NCBI GenBank assembly: GCA_964393275.1
Contig: CAYMTA010000003.1
Coordinates: forward strand, 76,879-140,878
Reading direction: 5' to 3'
Source: SLRI01 sp964393275
Lineage (GTDB): Bacteria; Pseudomonadota; Alphaproteobacteria; Geminicoccales; Geminicoccaceae
DNA length: 64,000 bases
Shown here: piece by piece, positions 1-8,890 of the stretch
Numbering within the stretch: the first letter of the stretch is position 1
Layout: every line of letters starts with the position of its first letter
Notes under the pieces: model-generated
What the model was told of the DNA's origin: nothing
Database searches by the model: none
Seen by the model: only the letters and a program-made list of their open reading frames with translations
Made by a program: the position numbers and the translations under genes

Positions 1-1391
1 TTGTAGACCATGATGAGCGCCCCGCAGAGGAAGAGGACACCGCCGAAGGCGCGGATCACATAATAGGGATGCATGGCCGCCACCGTCTCGACGAACGAGT
101 ACTGGAGGAAGCCGAGGCTGTCATAGGACCGCCACATCAGGCCCTGCATGATCCCCGACACCCACATCGCCGTGATGTAGAGGACGATGCCGAGGGTCGC
201 GATCCAGAAGTGCCACTCGACGAGGCGGAGCGAGTAGAGCCGCTGCGCCCGCCAGAGCCTGGGCACCAGGTAGTAGACGGCGCCGAAGCTGACGAAGGCG
301 ACCCAGCCGAGCGCCCCTGAATGGACGTGGCCGATGGTCCAGTCGGTGTAGTGCGACAGCGCGTTGACCTGGCGGATCGACATGAGCGGCCCCTCGAAGG
401 TGCTCATGCCGTAGAAGGCGACCGAAACCACGAGGAAGCGCAGGACGGGGTCGGTGCGGAGCTTGTCCCAGGCGCCGGAGAGCGTCATCAGGCCATTGAT
501 CATGCCGCCCCAGGACGGCATCCAGAGCATGATCGAGAACGTCATGCCGAGCACCTGCGCCCAGTCGGGCAGCGCCGTGTAGTGCAGGTGGTGGGGGCCG
601 GCCCAGATATAGAGGAAGATCAGCGCCCAGAAATGGATGATCGAGAGACGATAGGAATAGACCGGGCGATTCGCCTGCTTCGGCACGAAATAATACATCA
701 TGCCGAGAAACCCGGCGGTGAGGAAGAAGCCGACCGCGTTGTGGCCATACCACCACTGGGTCAGCGCGTCCTGGACGCCGGCGAAGAGCGAGTAGCTCTT
801 GGTCCCGAAGATCGAGACCGGCACCGAGAGGTTGTTGACGATGTGCAGCATCGCGATGGTGATGATGAAAGCGAGGTAGAACCAGTTCGCGACGTAGATG
901 TGCGGCTCGCGACGCCTGAGCAGCGTGCCCATGAAGATGACGAGGTAGGTGACCCAGACGAGGGTGAGCCAGACGTCGACATACCATTCCGGCTCGGCGT
1001 ACTCGCGGCTCTGGGTGACGCCCATGACGTAGCCCGTGGCGGCGAGCACGATGAAGAGCTGGTAGCCCCAGAACAGGAAGCTGGCGAGCATCGGCCCGCC
1101 GAACAGGCTGGCCCGGCAGGTCCGCTGGACCACGTAGAGCGAGGTGCCGAGCAGCGCGTTGCCGCCGAAGGCGAAGATCACCGCCGACGTGTGCAATTGC
1201 CGCAGGCGCCCGAAGCTGGTCCACTCGAGATCGAGGTTGAGCACGGGATAGGCGAGCTGGAAGGCGATGACGACGCCCACGAGGAAGCCGACGACGCCCC
1301 AGAAGACCGTCGCCAAAGTGAACAGCCGGATCACGTCTTCGTCGTAAGCGCTCTCCACGCGACCGACCGGGGCCGTCATCACCGCTGCCAT
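1..1391 (-). CDS. ccoN: cbb3-type cytochrome c oxidase subunit I (partial)
   Basis: Catalytic haem-copper subunit of the high-affinity cbb3 terminal oxidase of the inner membrane, which reduces O2 at low oxygen. About 463 codons are visible; the C-terminus runs off the left edge. The translation shows the multi-helix subunit I fold with its haem and CuB histidine motifs: LRQLHTSAVIFAFGGN, QWWYGHNAVGF, AGPHHLHYTALPDW and DWTIGHVHSGALGW. The ATG at 1391 was chosen because it opens the conserved N-terminal stretch and lies downstream of an FNR/FixK box. ccoO, ccoQ and ccoP would be expected beyond the left edge. The assembly genes ccoG-fixH-ccoI follow to the right on the same strand, separated by two plus-strand genes. 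Confidence 0.95.
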   Translation of the reverse strand, partial: MAAVMTAPVGRVESAYDEDVIRLFTLATVFWGVVGFLVGVVIAFQLAYPVLNLDLEWTSFGRLRQLHTSAVIFAFGGNALLGTSLYVVQRTCRASLFGGPMLASFLFWGYQLFIVLAATGYVMGVTQSREYAEPEWYVDVWLTLVWVTYLVIFMGTLLRRREPHIYVANWFYLAFIITIAMLHIVNNLSVPVSIFGTKSYSLFAGVQDALTQWWYGHNAVGFFLTAGFLGMMYYFVPKQANRPVYSYRLSIIHFWALIFLYIWAGPHHLHYTALPDWAQVLGMTFSIMLWMPSWGGMINGLMTLSGAWDKLRTDPVLRFLVVSVAFYGMSTFEGPLMSIRQVNALSHYTDWTIGHVHSGALGWVAFVSFGAVYYLVPRLWRAQRLYSLRLVEWHFWIATLGIVLYITAMWVSGIMQGLMWRSYDSLGFLQYSFVETVAAMHPYYVIRAFGGVLFLCGALIMVY

Positions 1392-1485
1392 CTAGCTCTC
1401 CCGCTTGGCACGTCCCGCCCGCCAGTATTGGAGGATTCCGCTTGCGCTGCGCCGCAGGACTTGCCCGTGCAGCGGCGACCTGACA

Positions 1486-1499
1486 TTGATCCACGTCAA
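1486..1499. promoter_or_regulatory. FNR/FixK-type box upstream of ccoN
   Basis: The sequence TTGATCCACGTCAA matches the FNR/ANR/FixK dyad TTGAT-N4-ATCAA with one mismatch. Its centre is about 101 bp upstream of the ccoN ATG, in the divergent gap shared with the DUF2189 gene. cbb3 oxidase operons are classic targets of these regulators, so oxygen-responsive activation of ccoN is the natural reading. Confidence 0.8.
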
Positions 1500-1684
1500 G
1501 AGTCGGCCGCCGCCCTTGCACTACGAGCTTGTCGATTTCGCAAGCCCGACCGCGCGCTTTGGTTATCGTGTCGCGGCTCGGCGACGATGGCATGGTCCAT
1601 TGCCCGCGTTTAGAGTGTGCGGCAAGGCTCGTCGGCTTCGGCCCGGGCCGCGCCGGTGGCGGAAACGATCTGGGAGTGACGACG

Positions 1685-2473
1685 ATGGCCGACGCCATTC
1701 CAGTGTTCGCGCAGCCGATGGTCCGGGTCCGCAAGCTCGAGATGGACCAGCCATGGACATGGCTGCGCAAGGGCTGGCAGGATTGCCTGAAGACGCCCGG
1801 CGTCAGCTTCGGCTACGGCGTGCTGGCGGCGGTGACGGGCTATCTGGTCACCTGGGGGCTGTTCGCCTTCGACCTGCCCTATCTGGTGCTGCCGCTCATG
1901 GCCGGCTTTCTGATCGTCGGTCCCATCCTGGCGGTCGGCCTCTACGAGGCGAGCCGCCGCTCCGAGCATGGCCTGTCGACGACCCTGGCCGAGGCGCTCG
2001 GCGCCTTCAACCGCAACCCGAGCCAAATGGGGCTCATGGGCATCGCCCTGCTGCTGCTGATGTTCTTCTGGGCGCGGACGGCGGCCCTGCTGTTCTTCCT
2101 TTATTTCGGCATGGAGCCACCCGAGTTCCACAACCTCTTCGTTGCGACGTTCCTCTCGGCCGAGAGCTGGCCCTTCCTGATCGTCGGCTCAGCCGTGGGT
2201 GGCGTGCTGGCGCTCGTCGCCTTCTCGATCAGCATCGTCTCGATCCCGCTCCTGCTCGATCGACCAGCCGCCAACGTCATCGAGGCGATCGCGACGAGCC
2301 TTCGGGCGGTCCAGGCGAACCCGATGCCGCTCCTCTTCTGGGGCGGGCTGATTGTCGTCTTCATGCTGGCCGGGCTGGTGACGCTCTATCTGGGGCTGAT
2401 CGTGACCCTGCCCCTGGTCGGCCATGCCACCTGGCATGCCTATCGGGACATCGTGGTGTTCGACGATGTGTGA
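1685..2473 (+). CDS. DUF2189 family integral membrane protein
   Basis: A 262-residue polytopic membrane protein with about six hydrophobic segments. It resembles the DUF2189 family, which is often found near cytochrome oxidase genes in alphaproteobacteria and has no established reaction. A cytoplasmic N-terminus (MADAIPVFAQPMVRVRKL) precedes an amphipathic WTWLRKGWQD segment and the first helix. The start at 1685 is preceded by GGGAG; an in-frame extension up to 1529 lacks family-like sequence. It is divergent from ccoN, shares the gap containing the FNR box, and is followed 54 bp later by a small membrane protein. A role alongside the oxidase is inferred from context only. Confidence 0.7.
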   Translation: MADAIPVFAQPMVRVRKLEMDQPWTWLRKGWQDCLKTPGVSFGYGVLAAVTGYLVTWGLFAFDLPYLVLPLMAGFLIVGPILAVGLYEASRRSEHGLSTTLAEALGAFNRNPSQMGLMGIALLLLMFFWARTAALLFFLYFGMEPPEFHNLFVATFLSAESWPFLIVGSAVGGVLALVAFSISIVSIPLLLDRPAANVIEAIATSLRAVQANPMPLLFWGGLIVVFMLAGLVTLYLGLIVTLPLVGHATWHAYRDIVVFDDV

Positions 2474-2527
2474 GGCACCGGAGCCGTCAGGACAGACGCT
2501 CACCTCGAGCCGGCAAGGAATACGTCG

Positions 2528-2731
2528 ATGATCGACCTGGGTCGTTGGGCGGGTGGCTTGGCAATGGGGATTCTCGCCCTGCTCGGCCTCGTCATCATGA
2601 GCCGGGCGGCCGATTCGATGTTCGGCTTCTTCGGCCTGATGATCTTCCTCTTCGGCATCGCCATCATCGTCGTCCTGGTGCATCAGGCGACGACGCCGGA
2701 GCGGGTCCTGCGCCGCAATCACGAAGCCTGA
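2528..2731 (+). CDS. small two-helix membrane protein, unknown
   Basis: A 67-residue protein with two hydrophobic segments (roughly residues 8-25 and 32-52) and a short basic tail ending RRNHEA. I do not recognise a family. It lies directly after the DUF2189 gene on the same strand and is probably co-transcribed with it. Its last 68 bases overlap, in convergent orientation, the 3' end of ccoI. It is not ccoS: it is on the opposite strand and lacks the acidic tail typical of CcoS. Confidence 0.55.
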   Translation: MIDLGRWAGGLAMGILALLGLVIMSRAADSMFGFFGLMIFLFGIAIIVVLVHQATTPERVLRRNHEA

Positions 2732-4964
2732 GCGGCCCGTTCCTGCCGGCCCGATTCAGGCGGAGCGAGTTGCCGACGACGGCCAGCGAGCTCGCCGACA
2801 TGCAGATCGCCGCGATGAGCGGGGTCACGAAGCCGAGCACGGCGAGCGGCACCGCCAGGATGTTGTAGCCGAACGAGAGGCCGAGATTCTGCTGGACCAG
2901 TCGACGGCTCCGCTCAGCGATCTCGAGGACCAGCACGACGGGTGCCAGAAGGCGGCCCTGGAACACGGCGTCGGCCGCGGTCTGGCTGATGTCGACGGCC
3001 GTCGAGGGCGACAGCGAGACGTGCGCCGCGGCCAGCGCCGGCGCGTCGTTCAAGCCGTCGCCGACCATCATCACCTTGCGGCCGGCAGCGGCGAGGCCGG
3101 CAAGATGCGCGACCTTCTCGTCGGGGCGGCAGCCGGCCCGCCAGGTCTCGATGCCGAGCTCGGTGGCGAGGGCCCTGACCGGCGCCGTCCGGTCGCCCGA
3201 GAGGAGCTGGACGTCGAGCCCGCGTGCCTGGAGGGCCCGAATCGTCGACGCGGCATCGGCGCGCGGCCGATCCCGGAAGGCGAAGCGGTGCGGCGGGCGC
3301 CCCGGCAGCGCCAGCCAGAGCTCGATGCCCGTGCCGTCATCGTCGACCATCCCGGGCGCTGCCCAGCCGCGCCGGCCGAGGCGGACCTCGCCAGCCTCGG
3401 TCATGAGCCGCAGGCCCTGCCCCGGCAGCTCCTCGACGCCCGCGACGACGCGCGCCTCGGGGCAGGCGCGGGCGAGGGCTCGGGCGAGCGGATGACGCGA
3501 GCTCTTCGCCATGCAAGCGGCCTGCGCCAGCCGCTCCGGTGCCTCGTTCCCGGCGACGAGGGCGAGATCGCCCTCCGTCAAGGTGCCGGTCTTGTCGAAC
3601 ACCACCGTGTCGACCTCGGCGAGGCGCTCGAGAGCGGTCGCGGACTTGAGCAGCACGCCCCGCCGCATCAACCGTCCGCTGGCCAGCACCTGGACCGCCG
3701 GCACGGCGAGGCCGAGCGCGCAGGGACAGGTGATGATCAGGACGGCCACGGCATTGAGCAGGGCCACCTGCCAGGGGGCATCCATGGCCAGCCACCAGCC
3801 GAGGAAGGTGAGGGCGGCAAGCAGATGGACGACCGGCGAGTAGGCCTGGGCGATGCGGTCGGCGAGGGCGACGAAGCGGCCGCGCTTCTGCTCGGCGAGC
3901 TCCATCAGCTTGACGATCTCGGCGAGCAGCGTGCCTTCGCCGACCGAGCGGACCGTGATCTCGATGGGTGCTGCCAGATTGATCGTGCCGGCGAACACGC
4001 GCGTGCCGGGCGCGGCGATGGCCGGCAGGGTCTCGCCGGTGATGGCGCTCGTGTCGATCTCGCTTTGGCCGAGCCGGATGGCGCCGTCGACCCCGATGCG
4101 CTCGCCGGGTGCGACGAGGACGGTCTGGCCCGCCTCGAGCTGCTCCGGCCGGCAGCTTCGCGTCTGGCCGTCGGGCAGGAGCAGGGTGACCGCGGCGGCG
4201 CGGAGCGTCATCAGCCGCTCGACGGCGGAACGGGCGACGCCCCGTGCGCGGCTGTCGAGATAGCGGCCGATCAAAAGGAAGAAGAGCAGCATGATGGCGC
4301 TGTCGAAATAGGCGTGCTCGCCGCCCTGGATGGTCTCGAGCAGGCTCATCGCCGGGGCGAGAACGAGGGCGAGAGAGATCGGCACGTCCATGTTGGCATG
4401 GCCGGCCCGCAGGGCCGTGATGGCCGAGCGGAAGAATGGTCGGCCGGCATAGGCGAGCGAGGGCAGGACGATCAGCGCCTGCATCCAGTGGAGGAAATCG
4501 CGGGTCGCATCCCCCATCCCGGAGAAATGGCCGGCCCAGACGGAGACCGCGAGCAGCATGACGTTGCTCGCGGCGAAGCCGGCGACCGCCATGCAGCGGA
4601 GCAGGTCGCGCTCCGCCCGGTTGTCGGAGACGGCGAGGCTCTCCGGGTCGAACGGCACGGTCGGATAGCCGAGCGCCTCGATCTTCGCAACCAGCTCGTT
4701 GCCGCGCGATGGCGGCCCTTCCCAGGCGATCGTCAGCCGTCGCGTCGTCAGGTTCAACCGGCCGGTGCGGACATCCGGCTCTGCCTCCAGCGCCCGCTCG
4801 ATCCGCCGGACGCAGCCGCCGCAATGGACGCCCTCGACCATGAGCTGCAGCACGGCGATGTCGCCCGCCGGCTCGAGCTTGACGAAGCTGGTGACGTCGG
4901 GCCGCCCTGCGGCAGCCTCGTCCGGAGCACCCGATCGACCGTGACTTTCGGCGTGCGTGACCAT
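2664..4964 (-). CDS. ccoI: copper-translocating P1B-type ATPase for cbb3 oxidase assembly
   Basis: Exports Cu(I) across the inner membrane to supply the cbb3 oxidase CuB site (CcoI/FixI family). Length is 766 residues. In order: a variant N-terminal heavy-metal domain with EGVHCGGCVRR, transmembrane helices, the actuator loop with TGE (SAITGETLPA), the membrane metal site CPC (IITCPCALGLAVP), the phosphorylation motif DKTGT, and the hinge GDGLNDAPALA. The gene begins 4 bp after the fixH stop, so it is translationally linked. The tail after NSLRLNR is about 30 residues longer and more Pro/Ala-rich than the usual end, and it overlaps the convergent small membrane gene. No ccoS follows it, although ccoS often does in related clusters. 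Confidence 0.93.
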   Translation of the reverse strand: MVTHAESHGRSGAPDEAAAGRPDVTSFVKLEPAGDIAVLQLMVEGVHCGGCVRRIERALEAEPDVRTGRLNLTTRRLTIAWEGPPSRGNELVAKIEALGYPTVPFDPESLAVSDNRAERDLLRCMAVAGFAASNVMLLAVSVWAGHFSGMGDATRDFLHWMQALIVLPSLAYAGRPFFRSAITALRAGHANMDVPISLALVLAPAMSLLETIQGGEHAYFDSAIMLLFFLLIGRYLDSRARGVARSAVERLMTLRAAAVTLLLPDGQTRSCRPEQLEAGQTVLVAPGERIGVDGAIRLGQSEIDTSAITGETLPAIAAPGTRVFAGTINLAAPIEITVRSVGEGTLLAEIVKLMELAEQKRGRFVALADRIAQAYSPVVHLLAALTFLGWWLAMDAPWQVALLNAVAVLIITCPCALGLAVPAVQVLASGRLMRRGVLLKSATALERLAEVDTVVFDKTGTLTEGDLALVAGNEAPERLAQAACMAKSSRHPLARALARACPEARVVAGVEELPGQGLRLMTEAGEVRLGRRGWAAPGMVDDDGTGIELWLALPGRPPHRFAFRDRPRADAASTIRALQARGLDVQLLSGDRTAPVRALATELGIETWRAGCRPDEKVAHLAGLAAAGRKVMMVGDGLNDAPALAAAHVSLSPSTAVDISQTAADAVFQGRLLAPVVLVLEIAERSRRLVQQNLGLSFGYNILAVPLAVLGFVTPLIAAICMSASSLAVVGNSLRLNRAGRNGPLRLRDCGAGPAPASSPDAPGRR

Positions 4965-4968
4965 GGCG

Positions 4969-5487
4969 TCAGCGAACGACCAGGCGCCTGGTGGCGACCA
5001 GCCGGTCGTCGCCGCGCGTGGCGATCACGCGGACGTCCCAAAGGCCGGGCAAGGGTGCCGCGAAGGGCGTCGAATAGATGCCGGCGTCGGTGCGGTCCAG
5101 CGCCAGGCTGAAATCGTGGCCCTGCTGCGTCGGCCGCTCGAAATCGGCCCGGACCACGACGCGCTCGAGCGGCCGGTCCTGGGCATCGAGGAGGCGAACG
5201 GAAAGGGTGCCGTCGAGGCCGGCGCCGTCGGCCATCTCGATGGTCGCCCGCCAGCCCAGGGCCGCCTGCCGCTCCGCCGCCTCGAGGTTGCGGTTGTAGG
5301 TGATGCCCTTGTCGTAGGCACGGTTGGTCGAGATGCCGGTCCAGGTGCTCATGGCGAACCAGATCATGGCGGCGTTGACGGCGAGGACGACGCCGAAGCC
5401 GGCGACGAGGATCCAGGGAATGTACCACCCGGGCTGGCGCAGGCCCAGCTGGCGCCGGCGGGTCCCGCCGGCCATGCCGACGCTCAT
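4969..5487 (-). CDS. fixH: FixH family protein (cbb3 oxidase assembly)
   Basis: A 172-residue membrane-anchored accessory protein of cbb3 oxidase maturation. It has one N-terminal transmembrane helix (WYIPWILVAGFGVVLAVN) and a periplasmic beta-sandwich with the family stretch GISTNRAYDKGITYNRNL. FixH/CcoH acts with CcoI and CcoG in building the oxidase. The start overlaps the ccoG stop by 4 bp (ATGA) and the stop lies 4 bp before ccoI, giving a tight ccoG-fixH-ccoI operon. Confidence 0.9.
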   Translation of the reverse strand: MSVGMAGGTRRRQLGLRQPGWYIPWILVAGFGVVLAVNAAMIWFAMSTWTGISTNRAYDKGITYNRNLEAAERQAALGWRATIEMADGAGLDGTLSVRLLDAQDRPLERVVVRADFERPTQQGHDFSLALDRTDAGIYSTPFAAPLPGLWDVRVIATRGDDRLVATRRLVVR

Positions 5488-6941
5488 GTGTCGGGTCCTC
5501 GAAAGACGGTCGAGAAGCGGCGCTCCTCGCCCGTCAGGTTGTCGGTCAGGACGAGCGTGATCGGGGTGGCGGCGGCAGTCAATGCCGCGCGCGGCATGCC
5601 GAGGAACACGCGATGGGTCGCGACATCGTCGGAGCCGGCGGCAAGCTCGAGGGACGAGCCGCTTTCGCCATGCGGCGTGCTGAAGACGGCACCCGGCAGC
5701 GGGTCGGCCAGCGCCAGGGTGTAGGTGCGATCCGCCCGCTCCTTGTTCAGGATCTTGATGTGGTAGCCGTTGCGGATGCTGCCGTCGGACATCGTCACGA
5801 AAAGCGGGTTGCGCTCGGGGATGACGTTCACGTCGGTCGACGAGCGCAAAGCGAGAGCACCCAGCATGACCAGAGCCACGGCGGCGATGATCGCCGTGTA
5901 GAGGATGGTGCGCGGGCGGATGAGCCGATAGCGTCCGGCTTGACCTGCTGCCCTCAGCTCCTGGTTGCGCTCGCTGTCATAGGCGATCAGGTTGGGTGGC
6001 CGGTCGACCTTGGCCATGACATCGTTGCAGGCGTCGATGCAGAGGCCGCAGCCGATGCATTCGAGCTGGAAGCCGTCGCGGATGTCGATGCCCATCGGGC
6101 AGACCGCGACGCACTGCTTGCAGTCGATGCAGTCACCGCGGCCGTCCCAGCTCTCGCCCTTCTTGTGCTTGCCACGCGTCTCGCCGCGCCAGGCCTCGTA
6201 GGTCACCGCCATGGTGTCCTGGTCGACCAGGGCGCCCTGGATGCGCGGCCACGGGCACATGTAGGTGCAGACCTGCTCGCGGGCGAGCCCGGCGAGCATG
6301 TAGGTGGTGGCCGTGAACAGGAACGTGAAGAAGTAGATGGCGGCACCCGCCTCGCCAGTGAAGAACTCGGCGACGACGGTGGGCGCATTCCTGAAGTAGA
6401 GGATCCAGGCCCCGCCGGTCAGGAACGCGATCAGGAGCCAGACCGCGTGCTTGGTGATCCGCCGGCGCCACTTGGCGGCGGTCCAGGGTTGCTTGTCGAA
6501 GCGCATCCGCTCGTTGCGGTCGCCCTCGATCCAGCGCTCGACGGCCATGAAAAGGTCGGTCCAGACGGTCTGCGGGCAGGCAAAGCCGCACCAGATGCGG
6601 CCGAAGAGCGCCGTGGCGAAGAACAGGCCGAAAGCGGCGAGCACCAGGACGCCAGTGAGGAAATAGACCTCCTGCGGCCAGATCTCGATCCAGAAGAAGT
6701 AGAGGCGGCGGCCCGCCATGTCGACGAGGACGGCCTGGTCCGGGGCCCCGGCGCCACGATCGAAGCGGATCCAGGGGACCATGTAGTAGATCGCGAGCAG
6801 GGCTGCGAGCGCCGCCCATTTGATCGTCCGAAAGCGGCCCTTGACCGCCTTGGCGTAGACCTCGACCCGCCCCTTGTAGAGCGGCGAGCTTCGCTGCTCT
6901 TGCCGGGACTGGATGTCCTCGACGGAAACTGCCTCGCTCAT
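5484..6941 (-). CDS. ccoG: cytochrome c oxidase accessory protein CcoG (FixG/RdxA family)
   Basis: A membrane-bound iron-sulfur protein thought to reduce copper during cbb3 oxidase assembly. Length is 485 residues from the ATG at 6941, which has AGGAG five bases upstream; an in-frame extension to 7019 has no such support. Several transmembrane helices carry cysteine motifs (CGFACPQTVWTDLF, CTYMCPWPRIQGAL). A ferredoxin-like domain follows with CIDCKQCVAVCP and CIGCGLCIDACN, able to hold two [4Fe-4S] clusters. The C-terminal third is an Ig-like periplasmic domain. It is the first gene of the ccoG-fixH-ccoI operon and has an FNR/FixK box centred about 84 bp upstream of the start. Confidence 0.94.
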   Translation of the reverse strand: MSEAVSVEDIQSRQEQRSSPLYKGRVEVYAKAVKGRFRTIKWAALAALLAIYYMVPWIRFDRGAGAPDQAVLVDMAGRRLYFFWIEIWPQEVYFLTGVLVLAAFGLFFATALFGRIWCGFACPQTVWTDLFMAVERWIEGDRNERMRFDKQPWTAAKWRRRITKHAVWLLIAFLTGGAWILYFRNAPTVVAEFFTGEAGAAIYFFTFLFTATTYMLAGLAREQVCTYMCPWPRIQGALVDQDTMAVTYEAWRGETRGKHKKGESWDGRGDCIDCKQCVAVCPMGIDIRDGFQLECIGCGLCIDACNDVMAKVDRPPNLIAYDSERNQELRAAGQAGRYRLIRPRTILYTAIIAAVALVMLGALALRSSTDVNVIPERNPLFVTMSDGSIRNGYHIKILNKERADRTYTLALADPLPGAVFSTPHGESGSSLELAAGSDDVATHRVFLGMPRAALTAAATPITLVLTDNLTGEERRFSTVFRGPDT

Positions 6942-7018
6942 CGAGCTCCTGCCGGGCTGATGGTTGCGCCAATCGAGATGGATCGGCGGCCATCCTGCCG
7001 GATGGCCGCTTTTCCGCA

Positions 7019-7032
7019 TTGATATGGCTCAA
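7019..7032. promoter_or_regulatory. FNR/FixK-type box upstream of ccoG
   Basis: TTGATATGGCTCAA matches the FNR/FixK dyad with one mismatch in the right half. Its centre is about 84 bp upstream of the ccoG start, so ccoG-fixH-ccoI is probably induced by low oxygen together with ccoN. Confidence 0.8.
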
Positions 7033-7105
7033 CCGCCGCCGCCCTTGAAGCGGAGGCTGCCAATCGACGCACCCCCAGAGCCTGTCCCCGGGGTGACAAG
7101 GCGGC

Positions 7106-8890
7106 TCAGAGCGGCGCCGTGGCCCGTTCCAGCCAGGCCCGGGAGGCGTCGTCGAGCAGGGGAGCGAGCTCCGCCCGGACCCTCGCATGATAGGTATCGA
7201 GCCAGCGCCGCTCGGGCTCGCTGAGCCGGTGCGGATCGATCAGCCGGCGATCGATCGGTGCCAGGGTCAGGGTGCGAAAATGCAGGAGCGGGCGGTTGCC
7301 GCCCTCGGCGGCGGGCGCCTCCTCGACCAGGAGGAGGTTCTCGGTGCGAATGCCGTAGGCGCCCGGCTCGTAGTAGCCAGGCTCGTTCGAGACGATCATG
7401 CCCGTCTCGAGCGGCACGTCGCCGCCCCGCTTGGCGATCCGCTGCGGGCCCTCGTGGACGCAGAGATAGCTGCCGATGCCATGCCCCGTGCCATGGTCGA
7501 AATCGAGGCCGCGGCGCCAGAGGGCCAAGCGTGCGAGCGTGTCGAGCTGGCCGCCGCTGGTGCCTTCCGGAAAGATCGCCTCGGCGAGCGCGATGTGACC
7601 CTGGAGGACCAGGGTGAAGCGCTCCTGCACCTCGGCCGTCGGCTGGCCGAGGGCGACCGTGCGGGTGATGTCGGTCGTGCCGTCCGGATATTGGCCGCCG
7701 GAGTCGACGAGATAGACCGTGCCGGCGGCGAGCTTCCGGTTGGACTTGGGTGTCACGCGGTAGTGCGGCAGCGCCGCGTTCGGGCCACTCGCCGAGATGG
7801 TCTCGAAGCTCGGGCCGCGATAGAGGGGGTCCCTGGCGCGCTCGGCCTCGAGCCGCTTCGCCGCGGCGGCCTCGTCGATCGCCCCGTCCAGGACGAGCCC
7901 GTCGAGCCAGGCCAGGAAGCGCACCACCGCCGCGCCGTCACGGCGCTGCGCCTCCAGCGCCCCCTCGATCTCGACCGGGTTCTTCCGCGCCTTGGCGAGC
8001 GGGATCGGATCCTGGGCCTCGACGACCCGTCCCCCCGCCTCGGCCAGAAGGTCGGCGAAGCCGGCGGCGTTCATCGCCGGATCGACCAGCACCCGGGCGC
8101 CGGATCGCCCGAGGTCCCTGAGCGCCGGGTCCAGCGCCTCGTAGGCTTCGGTGGCGACGGCGTTATTCAGCCTGACACCGCCCTCGAGCTTGCGCGCATC
8201 GACGAACCACCTGGCCGTGCCGTCGGTCTTGAGCAGCAGGTGGCTCAGGCAGAGCGGGTTGTAGGGCACATCCGCGCCACGGATGTTCAAAAGCCAGGCA
8301 ATGCTGTCGGCGGCGGTGACCAGGAGCCAGTCGGCGCCGCGCTTGGCCACGGCCTCGCCCATTCGCTGCCGCTTGGCGGTGCTCGATTCCCCGGCCCGGC
8401 TCTCCTCGTGCTCGCTGGCGGGTGCGAGCGGGGGCGCCGGCCGATCGGTCCAGATCCGGTCGACCGGGTTGGGGCTCAGGGCGACGAGCTCGGCGCCGCG
8501 ACCCTGACAGAGCCGCTCCAATCGCTCGCGTTCCGCCTTGCGGATCAGCTTCGCATCGTAGCCGAGCCGCATGCCGGGCTCGAGGCGCCCCTCCAGCCAG
8601 CGCGCCGGCGGGCACGTGCCGGAATTGCAGCGCTCGAAGAGGGTGTCGTCGACCTCGATGCCGATCTGCACCGTGTAGCGGCCGTCGGTGAAGACGGCGG
8701 CCGCAGCGGGCAGCACCACCGCCTCGCCGGCCGAGCCGGTGAAGCCGGTGAGCCAGGCGAGACGCTGCTCCGCTGCCGGCAGGTACTCGCTGCCGTGCTG
8801 GTCCGTGCGCTGCAGGACGAAGCCATCGACGCCCGCCTCGGCGAGCGCCGTTCGCAAGCCCGAGAGGCGGGCGGCCTGCGGCGCCGTCAC
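7106..8890 (-). CDS. pepP: aminopeptidase P family metallopeptidase (M24B)
   Basis: A cytosolic Xaa-Pro aminopeptidase of 594 residues, the long form with two creatinase-like N-terminal domains before the pita-bread catalytic domain. The metal-binding residues are visible: the two aspartates in VDSGGQYPDGTTDITRTV, the histidine in HGTGHGIGSYLCVHEGP, and the glutamates in SNEPGYYEPGAYGIRTEN. The start codon overlaps the infC stop by 4 bp, so it is the third gene of a thrS-infC-pepP unit. That is an unusual neighbour, because infC is commonly followed by rpmI and rplT. Confidence 0.9.
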   Translation of the reverse strand: MTAPQAARLSGLRTALAEAGVDGFVLQRTDQHGSEYLPAAEQRLAWLTGFTGSAGEAVVLPAAAAVFTDGRYTVQIGIEVDDTLFERCNSGTCPPARWLEGRLEPGMRLGYDAKLIRKAERERLERLCQGRGAELVALSPNPVDRIWTDRPAPPLAPASEHEESRAGESSTAKRQRMGEAVAKRGADWLLVTAADSIAWLLNIRGADVPYNPLCLSHLLLKTDGTARWFVDARKLEGGVRLNNAVATEAYEALDPALRDLGRSGARVLVDPAMNAAGFADLLAEAGGRVVEAQDPIPLAKARKNPVEIEGALEAQRRDGAAVVRFLAWLDGLVLDGAIDEAAAAKRLEAERARDPLYRGPSFETISASGPNAALPHYRVTPKSNRKLAAGTVYLVDSGGQYPDGTTDITRTVALGQPTAEVQERFTLVLQGHIALAEAIFPEGTSGGQLDTLARLALWRRGLDFDHGTGHGIGSYLCVHEGPQRIAKRGGDVPLETGMIVSNEPGYYEPGAYGIRTENLLLVEEAPAAEGGNRPLLHFRTLTLAPIDRRLIDPHRLSEPERRWLDTYHARVRAELAPLLDDASRAWLERATAPL

